A program made the translations under genes and the position numbers. From assembly GCA_017577345.1 (NCBI GenBank), contig PITX01000093.1:1-5644 (forward strand): DNA of 5,644 nt, written 5' to 3'. The stretch is from Clostridiales bacterium. GTDB lineage: Bacteria; Bacillota; Clostridia; Oscillospirales; Oscillospiraceae. The first letter of the stretch is position 1. Each line of letters starts with the position of its first letter. Under the pieces are notes generated by a model. It saw only the letters and a program-made list of their open reading frames with translations. It did no database searches and was not told the origin of the DNA. Positions 1 to 5,115 of the stretch are shown here, in pieces.

Positions 1-100
1 GCATACAAACATGGTTAAGATGTCAAAACTATCATTTTTCAGTTTGCTCGAAAAAAATGCACAAAACAGACTCTTACACGAACCGAATTACAATAGAGAA
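1..100. other. AT-rich upstream region without a supportable gene
   Basis: This stretch precedes the mntP promoter. I see no credible coding region, tRNA, repeat or terminator in it on either strand. A TTGACA-like hexamer lies on the minus strand at 26-21, but a matching -10 would fall at or beyond the window edge, so a leftward promoter cannot be judged. The gene-free stretch 1-328 is otherwise accounted for by the promoter and riboswitch leader described separately. Confidence 0.6.
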
Positions 101-129
101 TTGACAGATAATGGGTCATATGTTAAGAT
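101..129 (+). promoter_or_regulatory. Sigma-A-type promoter of the riboswitch-mntP-ppa unit
   Basis: A perfect -35 hexamer TTGACA (101-106) is followed after exactly 17 bp by TAAGAT (124-129, 4 of 6 matches to TATAAT). An extended -10 TGT sits directly before it (121-123). Transcription would start near 136, a few bases before the riboswitch P1 helix at 145, as expected for a leader riboswitch. The assignment rests on sequence only. Confidence 0.8.
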
Positions 130-144
130 ATTCTCAACAAATCC

Positions 145-230
145 CATGAGGGAGTAGCAAGCGTGTTTGCGTAACAAGTCAACATACTGACCTTTTTTGG
201 TCTGGCTTGTTTTAAATTGCGAGACTCATG
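145..230 (+). ncRNA. yybP-ykoY manganese riboswitch aptamer
   Basis: The conserved core of the yybP-ykoY (Mn2+-sensing) family is visible. It begins with GGAGTAGC (151-158) right after the 5' P1 strand and ends with GCGAGA just before the 3' P1 strand. P1 is CATGAG (145-150) paired with CTCATG (225-230). P2 can form from GCAA (157-160) with TTGC (167-170). P3 is ACAAGTC (174-180) with GGCTTGT (204-210), containing the family's CAACATACT element (180-188) and a GACC/GGTC hairpin (189-192 with 199-202) closed by a T-rich loop. The class binds Mn2+ (with Mg2+) where its two conserved loops dock, and usually controls Mn exporters. That matches the gene directly downstream. Confidence 0.93.
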
Positions 231-284
231 TATAACTGTGAAGCTATACATGGTCTGTCACATTGTTTTTGACCCGGGTATAGC
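227..284 (+). promoter_or_regulatory. Riboswitch expression platform: competing anti-antiterminator and antiterminator helices
   Basis: Two mutually exclusive helices are visible. Helix A pairs CATGTATA (227-234) with TATACATG (245-252), 8 perfect pairs; it shares 227-230 with the 3' strand of aptamer P1. Helix B pairs GCTATAC (243-249) with GTATAGC (278-284) and GGTC (252-255) with GACC (271-274), 11 pairs around a small internal loop; it shares 245-252 with helix A and 273-284 with the terminator. Inferred logic: Mn2+ locks P1, helix A cannot form, helix B forms and blocks the terminator, and transcription continues. Without Mn2+, helix A forms and the terminator folds. The logic is derived from pairing only and agrees with Mn2+ acting as an inducer in this family. 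Confidence 0.8.
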
Positions 285-305
285 AACGGCTGTACCGGGG
301 TTTTT
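273..305 (+). terminator. Regulated intrinsic terminator in the mntP leader
   Basis: A GC-rich stem pairs 273-284 with 289-299 around the loop AACG (285-288), with one bulged G at 276 and one G-T pair. It is followed by GTTTTT (300-305). It ends 23 bp before the mntP start codon, so it can only act as an attenuator of mntP-ppa. Its 5' strand is the same segment used by the antiterminator helix. Confidence 0.85.
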
Positions 306-328
306 ACTTTAGGGAGAGAAAGAGAACC

Positions 329-907
329 ATGTGGAGTATCGTATTTTTTGTCAACAGCTGCCTTTTGGGCGTGGGACTGGCGATGGATGCCTTCTCTGTG
401 TCTCTGGCAAACGGACTGAACGAGCCTCGTATGAGCCTGCGGCGCATGTGCCTGATCGCCGGCGTTTTTGCGTTCTTCCAGTTCGCAATGCCGATGATCG
501 GCTGGGTCTGTGTGCATACCATCGTCAACTATTTTACCTTCTTTGAAAAGCTGATCCCGTGGATCGCGCTGCTTCTGCTGGGCTTTATCGGCGGCAAGAT
601 GCTCAAAGACGGCCTTTCCGGCGAAACGGAGGAGGTCAAGTCCGGCGTCGGCTTTAAGATATTGCTGATACAGGGCGTGGCGACCTCCATCGATGCGCTT
701 TCGGTAGGCTTCACCATTACAGACTACGGATTTTTGATGGCACTTGTCTGTGCGCTGCTGATCGCCGTTGTCACCTTTGCCATTTGTATGGCAGGTCTGG
801 TGATCGGCAAGAAATTCGGCACAAAGCTTGCAGGCAAGGCTTCCATCCTCGGCGGCATCATCCTGATCGGCATCGGTATCGAAATTTTTATTACCGGAAT
901 TATTTAA
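329..907 (+). CDS. mntP: Manganese efflux pump MntP
   Basis: This 192-residue, very hydrophobic protein has the size and layout of the MntP family (formerly DUF204/YebN), about six membrane helices in two homologous halves. Each half carries the family's conserved membrane acidic motif: AMDAFSVSLANG at residues 18-29 (Asp20, Asn28) and SIDALSVGF at 120-128 (Asp122). Glycine-rich helices follow (about 79-90 and 174-190), and a short charged cytoplasmic loop (about 93-108) separates the halves. Known members export Mn2+ from the cytoplasm and protect against manganese toxicity. The ATG at 329 follows AGGGAGAG (311-318) with usual spacing. The gene lies directly downstream of a Mn2+ riboswitch and its attenuator, which independently supports the function. 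It is co-transcribed with ppa, 17 bp downstream. Nothing appears truncated. Confidence 0.95.
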   Translation: MWSIVFFVNSCLLGVGLAMDAFSVSLANGLNEPRMSLRRMCLIAGVFAFFQFAMPMIGWVCVHTIVNYFTFFEKLIPWIALLLLGFIGGKMLKDGLSGETEEVKSGVGFKILLIQGVATSIDALSVGFTITDYGFLMALVCALLIAVVTFAICMAGLVIGKKFGTKLAGKASILGGIILIGIGIEIFITGII

Positions 908-924
908 TACGAGGAGTGTTATTT

Positions 925-1419
925 ATGGAAAACATTTTGGTTGACGCATTGATCGAAATTCCCCTCGGCTCCATGAACAAGTATGAGGTGGACAAAACGA
1001 CCGGGAAGATCCGACTCGACCGTGTGCTGTATGCCGCCATGCGCTATCCTGCGGAATACGGCATCATCGAAAACACGCTCGCTCCCGACGGTGACCCGCT
1101 GGACATTCTGGTCATCGGCACCGTGCCGACCTTCCCCGGCTGCATTGTACCTGCCCGGGTGCTGGGGTATCTGTCCATGACGGACGGCGGTAAAACAGAC
1201 TATAAACTGATCTCTGTGGTGGACTGCGACCCGAGATATAACGATGTGCACGAGCTGGCAGACCTGCCGAGCTTTCAGCTGAAGGAGATCTCCAACTTCT
1301 TCGACAACTACAAGGTGCTGCAGGGTGTGGATGTCGTTACCGGTGAATATCACGGCAGGGAGGATGCCGCCGCAGTCATTCGGGAGTGTATTGCACGCTA
1401 TCGGGAAACTGGGAAATAA
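925..1419 (+). CDS. ppa: Family I soluble inorganic pyrophosphatase
   Basis: The 164-residue protein hydrolyses cytoplasmic pyrophosphate to two phosphates, pulling biosynthetic reactions forward. It matches family I PPases over its full length. The signature DGDPLDIL (55-62) supplies Asp55, Asp57 and Asp60. Other residues aligning with the E. coli active site, by my own comparison, are Lys19, Arg33, Tyr45, Asp87, Asp92, Lys94, Tyr129 and Lys130, so the site looks intact. The length is slightly below the 175 residues of E. coli PPase. The start is the ATG at 925, preceded by GAGGAG (911-916) eight bases upstream. An in-frame ATG at 784 lies inside mntP and would add a non-homologous extension, so it is rejected. 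The gene follows mntP by 17 bp with no terminator or promoter visible between them, so it should share the manganese-controlled transcript. The enzymes need divalent metal (usually Mg2+, and some accept Mn2+). Confidence 0.95.
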   Translation: MENILVDALIEIPLGSMNKYEVDKTTGKIRLDRVLYAAMRYPAEYGIIENTLAPDGDPLDILVIGTVPTFPGCIVPARVLGYLSMTDGGKTDYKLISVVDCDPRYNDVHELADLPSFQLKEISNFFDNYKVLQGVDVVTGEYHGREDAAAVIRECIARYRETGK

Positions 1420-1434
1420 AGATACTGCTTACAA

Positions 1435-1472
1435 AAATCAGGCAGAGAGGCGATCGCCTCTCTGCCTGATTT
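1435..1472. terminator. Bidirectional intrinsic terminator (38-bp perfect palindrome)
   Basis: The sequence is perfectly self-complementary from 1435 to 1472, centred between 1453 and 1454. It begins 15 bp after the ppa stop and ends 19 bp before the stop of the convergent NTPase gene. On the plus strand the stem is followed by TTTATTTCT; on the minus strand it ends in TTTTTG (1437-1432). The two converging operons therefore most likely share it. The central GCGATCGC is part of the stem. Confidence 0.92.
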
Positions 1473-1491
1473 ATTTCTGTAAGAACCGTTT

Positions 1492-2016
1492 TCAAAGCAG
1501 AAGCTGCTGACGGACGAATTGTAATATGACCGGAAAAAGTTCATCGCGATTGTCTTCGGTAATGAAAAAGCATTGGCAGTTCGGATGACTTTTTACGGCA
1601 GTCAAAAAAGGAGTGTCCTTCTCCTTGACTGCGGCGATAACCGGCTTATTTCCATCAAGGCAGCGCATAATCCCTGCGCAAAAGGCCTCTGAGGATGACT
1701 CCATGAAGCCGATTTCATCCATTTTGATTATATTCCCCGCGATTTCTGATTCGGAAATCAAATGCACAGCGCGGTCAAATGCTTGTTCCAATACTTCCGG
1801 GTGTTGTTCTTTGCAGTATCCGAGAAGGTTTTCCCTCGTTTGCTGATGTATTTGCCCTGCAGGGTAAATATAAACCGGACTTCCGTGAATTTCATCCGCC
1901 AGCGCATCTTCTTTTTTTGTTTCAAATCCGGAAACTGTGCATTCCAGCGCGCGGATGACTTTGTTTATCAGCGTGGATTTTCCGACTTGCCTTGCACCAA
2001 CAATCAGCGTATGCAT
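1492..2016 (-). CDS. THEP1-like nucleoside-triphosphatase, last gene of the ABC importer operon
   Basis: This 174-residue P-loop protein resembles the THEP1/NTPase_1 family of small nucleoside-triphosphatases. A Walker A motif, GARQVGKST (residues 7-15), lies at the extreme N-terminus. A Walker B region KMDEIGFME (98-106) contains the family's DEIG-x-ME pattern. Further motifs are NKPVIAAV (123-130) and TEDNRDEL (153-160), near the position of the family's conserved Asn-Arg-Asp. There is no signal peptide or membrane segment, so it is cytoplasmic. Its ATG overlaps the stop codon of the binding-protein gene (TAATG). I see no Shine-Dalgarno in the preceding bases, which suggests translation by coupling or re-initiation. 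THEP1 proteins hydrolyse ATP, GTP and other NTPs in vitro, but their physiological role is poorly known. A role in handling the imported substrate or its metal is inference from position only. It ends 19 bp before the shared terminator. Confidence 0.8.
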   Translation of the reverse strand: MHTLIVGARQVGKSTLINKVIRALECTVSGFETKKEDALADEIHGSPVYIYPAGQIHQQTRENLLGYCKEQHPEVLEQAFDRAVHLISESEIAGNIIKMDEIGFMESSSEAFCAGIMRCLDGNKPVIAAVKEKDTPFLTAVKSHPNCQCFFITEDNRDELFPVILQFVRQQLLL

Positions 2017-3164
2017 TACTTATTAATAAACGCATTGGCGGTCAGAGCATCATACTGTTCCTCTGTAAGCGTACAGCCATAGAACAGTTCGTAGTACTCC
2101 ATGATCTCTGCTTTGACGTCATAATCACAGAATTCCGGATACAGCTCTGCTGTGAGCCAGATGAGTCCCAGATAGCGCTGCACGGCGGGAGGTGTTCCCA
2201 TCCAATTGTGCGGACCTTCCGGCACTTCGATATAGTTGCTGTTTTTGACAGCGGTGATTTCTTTCCATGCATCCTGTTCGGCAACTGTGTCGTAAATGCT
2301 GCCAGGGGCAAACAGAATAAAATCCGGATTCCACAGCGCGATCTGCTCCATCGTTACTTCATTTCCGGAACCCTTACCGGCCGGGTTATCTACAACGGCA
2401 AGGTTGTTCGTCAGCAGGTCGATGAGCTCGGCGTGATAAGAGCCGTTTGCCAGAACATTCAGCCCTTCTTCTCCGAGAATGTACAGTGCATTGACCTTGT
2501 TATCCCCGACCTGGTCCATGATCGAAACGGTACGGTTGTATACTTTTTCGCAGAACTGTGCCAGTTCTTCGCCTTTTTCTTCTTTGCCCAAAATGCTTCC
2601 CAGTTTTCGGTAAGCGTCCGGCATAGTGGCAAGGGATGCCTCAATATGGATAGACGGAATCTGCGTCTGCGCCTCCAGATCATCCATATCTTCAACGATG
2701 GATTTTTTCGCCTCACCGATGTCGATGATAAGCTGCGGATTCACGGCAGCCAGTTCCTCCACGTTCAGGTTTGCCGATCCGTAAAGCTGACCGAAATAGG
2801 GTAGATCAAAATACTCCTCCGGAATAAATCCTTTTGCGGAATCACCGTATTCAGCCGCAAGTCCGACGAACATTTCCGGTGCGATTGCAAACAGAACGAT
2901 CTGAGAAAGCGGACCGGACGATACGACCCGCGTGATGTCAGTCGGAATTTCCACTTCTCGCCCGCAGTCATCCGTAAAGGTGATGGTGGCAGGAGCGTTC
3001 TGCGTTTCTTCGGGCTCAGTAACCTGCGGCTCACTGGTCTGCGGCTGTGCAGCTTCCTGCACCGGTGTGCTTGATGCAGGTGTTTCCGCTTTGTTTCCGG
3101 CACAGGCAGTAAGACCTATGACCATGACGAATGCAAGTAACAGGGAAATAATACGTTTTTTCAT
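2016..3164 (-). CDS. ABC importer substrate-binding lipoprotein (FecB/BtuF-like, COG0614 type)
   Basis: The 382-residue protein starts with a lipoprotein signal peptide: a KKR n-region, a hydrophobic core (5-17) and the lipobox LTAC with Cys21 as the acylation site. A Pro/Thr/Glu/Gln-rich linker (about 28-59) tethers it to the membrane. The mature domain opens with TFTDDCGREVEIP (62-74), the usual first strands of PF01497-type metal-chelate binding proteins. Two lobes follow, with motifs such as NLNVEELAAVNPQLIIDIG and MEQIALWNPDFILFAPG. GPHNWMG (317-323) lies near the expected binding cleft, and the tail carries YYELFYG (357-363). Known relatives deliver siderophores, haem, corrinoids or molybdate/tungstate; the sequence does not tell which. 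The ATG at 3164 has a near-perfect site AAAGGAGT (3180-3173), stronger than its neighbours, fitting the excess of binding protein over transporter. It lies 6 bp after the ATPase gene. Confidence 0.92.
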   Translation of the reverse strand: MKKRIISLLLAFVMVIGLTACAGNKAETPASSTPVQEAAQPQTSEPQVTEPEETQNAPATITFTDDCGREVEIPTDITRVVSSGPLSQIVLFAIAPEMFVGLAAEYGDSAKGFIPEEYFDLPYFGQLYGSANLNVEELAAVNPQLIIDIGEAKKSIVEDMDDLEAQTQIPSIHIEASLATMPDAYRKLGSILGKEEKGEELAQFCEKVYNRTVSIMDQVGDNKVNALYILGEEGLNVLANGSYHAELIDLLTNNLAVVDNPAGKGSGNEVTMEQIALWNPDFILFAPGSIYDTVAEQDAWKEITAVKNSNYIEVPEGPHNWMGTPPAVQRYLGLIWLTAELYPEFCDYDVKAEIMEYYELFYGCTLTEEQYDALTANAFINK

Positions 3165-3170
3165 TGTTTT

Positions 3171-3959
3171 TTACTCCTTTATGATTTTATTTTTTGCCGG
3201 AATGCAGACCCTGATTCTGTCATTCCGTAAACTGCAAACCTCTACATCAACGCCGTACAGCTTTGATATAACAGTGTCGCATACAGTTTCTTCGGGCTTC
3301 CCCCAGGCAAGGACCGCTCCGCCGTACATGGCGAGGATTTTGTCCGAATATTGATATGCCTGATCCGGGTCATGCGTGGATTGAATCACGCAGTATCCTT
3401 GTTCCGTAAGGCCTTTGATCGTATCCATCACACGGATGCGGTTTCCGAAATCAAGACTTGAGGACGGCTCGTCCATGATGAGAATTTTTGCCTGCTGTGC
3501 CATAGCTCTGGCAATCAGGACAAGCTGGCGTTCGCCTCCGCTGATACTTCGATAGCCGCGATTCTGCAGGTCCGCAATATTCAGGCACTCCAGCACTTCT
3601 ATCGCCTGCCGGCGCTGTTCTTTTCCGGGAGATGAAAATTTGCCAAGTTGTGCAGTTGTCCCCATCAGTACGATGTCCAGCACGGAATAATTGAACACCG
3701 GATTATGGGATTGCGGTATATACGCAATATTTTTTGATAATTCTGCCGCAGTCATCTCGGAAATATCCCTATCATCGATCAGCGTGTGACCTTGAGACGG
3801 CATTAAAATTCCGAGCATACAGCGAAAAAGCGTGCTTTTTCCAACACCGTTCGGACCGAGAACAGATAAGAATTCTCCGTATTCCGCACGGAAGGAGACG
3901 GACTTCAAAACATCTGCGGTACCATATGAAAAAGACAGGTTTTCAACGATCATGCTCAT
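3171..3959 (-). CDS. ABC importer ATP-binding protein (FecE/BtuD-like)
   Basis: This 262-residue cytoplasmic ATPase would power the permease encoded just upstream. All nucleotide-binding motifs are intact: Walker A GPNGVGKST (35-43), Q-loop Gln83 in YIPQS, ABC signature SISGGERQ (138-145), Walker B ILIMDEP (159-165) with catalytic Glu164, D-loop SLD (168-170) and H-loop His196 in STHDP. The length is usual for the FecE/BtuD/HmuV group, and the order of motifs places it with metal-chelate importers. A variable C-terminal region after about residue 235 (YGVDVEVC onwards) is common in this group. The ATG at 3959 overlaps the permease stop as ATGA and is preceded by GGTGAG at good spacing. A second in-frame ATG at 3953 (Met3) is less well placed. 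The substrate cannot be deduced from this subunit. Confidence 0.95.
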   Translation of the reverse strand: MSMIVENLSFSYGTADVLKSVSFRAEYGEFLSVLGPNGVGKSTLFRCMLGILMPSQGHTLIDDRDISEMTAAELSKNIAYIPQSHNPVFNYSVLDIVLMGTTAQLGKFSSPGKEQRRQAIEVLECLNIADLQNRGYRSISGGERQLVLIARAMAQQAKILIMDEPSSSLDFGNRIRVMDTIKGLTEQGYCVIQSTHDPDQAYQYSDKILAMYGGAVLAWGKPEETVCDTVISKLYGVDVEVCSLRNDRIRVCIPAKNKIIKE

Positions 3960-4975
3960 AGCTGCTCACCGTCCCTTGAAATCAGATAAATAAAGAATGG
4001 TGCGCCAATCAATGACGTAAGGATGCCGATCGGTATTTCTGTGGTAAACAGCGTGCGTGAGATATCATCAACGATCAGCAGAAACAGTGCGCCCATCAGC
4101 ATGGTTGCCGGCATCAGAGCTTTGTAGTTATTTCCTACCAGTCGTCTTGCGAGATGCGGAATGACAAGGCCTATCCAGCCGATCATACCGCTGACGGACA
4201 CGCTGGCTGCCGTCACAAGTGTTGAGCAGATGATCACCACGGTTCTGAGGCGTTTTGCATTGATCCCCATGGTTTTTGCTTCTTCATCACCGAATGTCAG
4301 GATATTCAGCCGCCATCGGAGCAGCAGCAGAGGAATAAGTCCGATGAGCATGGGAATCACGGCGAATTTAACGTCTTCCGGCTGCGTTCCGTTCAGGCTG
4401 CCCATCAGCCAGTAGGTGATGGCGGGAAGCTGATCCTGCGGATCGGCGATCAGCTTGATAAAAGACGTTCCCGACGAAACGAGCGAGCTTACCATGATGC
4501 CCGTAAGGATCAGCCCGACAACTCGCTTTCCCTTCACGCGGTTTCCGACGAAAATCACGACAAATACGGTCAGAAGGCTCGCGGCAAACGCAAACACGAC
4601 GGTCAAGGTACTTCCGAGGCCGAGCAAAATCGCCAGGGCTGCGCCAAGTGCCGCGCCGGACGATGCACCCAGAATATCGGGGGCTGCCATTGGGTTTTGA
4701 AATACGCCCTGATAGGAAGCTCCCGCTGCGGACAGACAGCAGCCGACAAGGCAGGCAAGAAGGATTCGCGGAAGACGGTGCTGCAGCAAAAGCGATTTCT
4801 GTGTTGCCGTCCAGAACGGTTCGGTGCCGAACAGTTTTTCCCCGAGAATGCCGAAAATCTCACGAAGGCTGATCGGGTATCGCCCGAGGGCTGCCGAGCA
4901 GGCCACGGCTGCAAGCAACAGCACGGAGAGGATTGCAAGAATAACGCGATAGGAGTGTTTTTTTCGTTGAAGCAT
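3956..4975 (-). CDS. ABC importer permease, FecCD/BtuC family
   Basis: The protein has 339 residues from the chosen start, typical for BtuC/FecCD permeases, which form homodimers with about ten membrane helices per subunit. Family landmarks are visible: HRLPR (66-70), a Gly/Ala-rich segment with QGVFQNPMAAPDILG (89-103), WLMGSL (189-194), a cytoplasmic coupling-helix region DEEAKTMGINAKRLR (230-244), GWIGLVIPHLARR (266-278) and EIPIGILTSLIGAPFF (313-328). A GTG at 5023 is in frame and would add 16 residues, but it has no ribosome binding site. The ATG at 4975 is preceded by GTGAGGTAA at 7-8 bases and gives the normal Lys/Arg-rich N-terminus before helix 1, so I prefer it. The stop overlaps the ATPase start. 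A single permease gene implies a homodimeric channel. This is the first gene of the four-gene operon. Confidence 0.93.
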   Translation of the reverse strand: MLQRKKHSYRVILAILSVLLLAAVACSAALGRYPISLREIFGILGEKLFGTEPFWTATQKSLLLQHRLPRILLACLVGCCLSAAGASYQGVFQNPMAAPDILGASSGAALGAALAILLGLGSTLTVVFAFAASLLTVFVVIFVGNRVKGKRVVGLILTGIMVSSLVSSGTSFIKLIADPQDQLPAITYWLMGSLNGTQPEDVKFAVIPMLIGLIPLLLLRWRLNILTFGDEEAKTMGINAKRLRTVVIICSTLVTAASVSVSGMIGWIGLVIPHLARRLVGNNYKALMPATMLMGALFLLIVDDISRTLFTTEIPIGILTSLIGAPFFIYLISRDGEQL

Positions 4976-5041
4976 CGGGATTACCTCACGGGAAAGAGAA
5001 ATACGAGTTTCATTCTGGTTCACATTTTATCAAAAAAATAT

Positions 5042-5075
5042 CTGCAAGTATGTTGTTTTAACAACGTACTTGCAG
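5042..5075. promoter_or_regulatory. 34-bp inverted repeat, probable operator between divergent genes
   Basis: CTGCAAGTA (5042-5050) is the exact reverse complement of TACTTGCAG (5067-5075). Inside it GTTGTT (5052-5057) mirrors AACAAC (5060-5065) around the dinucleotide TT. The only mismatch in the arms is the pair 5051/5066 (T opposite G), so 15 of 16 arm positions match. It lies between the permease gene and the divergent Crp/Fnr-like regulator gene and covers the likely -35 region of the latter. No T-run follows on the plus strand, and the position upstream of both genes argues against a terminator. Binding by the neighbouring regulator is inference. The inner TTGTT-TT-AACAA has the symmetry expected for a Crp/Fnr dimer site but is not the classical CRP or FNR sequence. 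Confidence 0.72.
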
Positions 5076-5081
5076 TATAAT
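5053..5081 (+). promoter_or_regulatory. Promoter of the Crp/Fnr-like regulator gene
   Basis: A perfect -10 TATAAT (5076-5081) is preceded after 17 bp by TTGTTT (5053-5058, 3 of 6 matches to TTGACA). The weak -35 lies inside the inverted repeat and the -10 abuts its right end, so a protein bound there would directly affect initiation. The start point would be near 5088, giving a leader of about 28 nt. For the opposite strand I see only weaker candidates, such as TTGTTA (5064-5059) with TATTTT (5040-5035), so the operon promoter is less certain. Confidence 0.65.
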
Positions 5082-5115
5082 GCAGATGAAAAATGAAATT
5101 TACAGGTGATGCAAA

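Noticed and set aside
1..26. Possible leftward promoter with TTGACA at 26-21 on the minus strand
   Set aside because: The -10 would fall at or outside the window edge, so it cannot be supported.
784..924. Upstream in-frame extension of the pyrophosphatase starting inside mntP
   Set aside because: The extension encodes an Arg/His-rich stretch with no homology to the family, while the ATG at 925 has GAGGAG at proper distance.
919..1353. Open frame of 144 codons antisense to the pyrophosphatase gene
   Set aside because: There are no motifs or sensible start signal, and the opposite strand carries a pyrophosphatase with an intact active site.
1450..1457. GCGATCGC octamer resembling the cyanobacterial HIP1 repeat
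   Set aside because: It is merely the centre of the terminator palindrome, and the rest of the window is not cyanobacterial in character.
1854..1863. CCCTGCAGGG palindrome in the NTPase gene
   Set aside because: A 10-bp palindrome inside coding sequence with no other supporting signal is expected by chance.
1992..2804. Long open frame (270 codons) on the plus strand opposite the binding-lipoprotein gene
   Set aside because: Its translation is rich in Phe, Cys and His and shows no family motifs, whereas the minus strand encodes a clear lipoprotein with a strong ribosome binding site. It is a shadow of that gene's codon pattern.
5020..5025. Start-stop minimal open frame ATGTGA on the minus strand before the permease
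   Set aside because: It would lie at or beyond the likely transcription start and has no ribosome binding site, so chance is the simplest explanation.
5086..5109. Seven-codon leader peptide frame before the Crp/Fnr-like gene
   Set aside because: It starts within a few bases of the predicted transcript end and has no ribosome binding site. Its stop only overlaps the regulator's Shine-Dalgarno by chance as far as I can tell.
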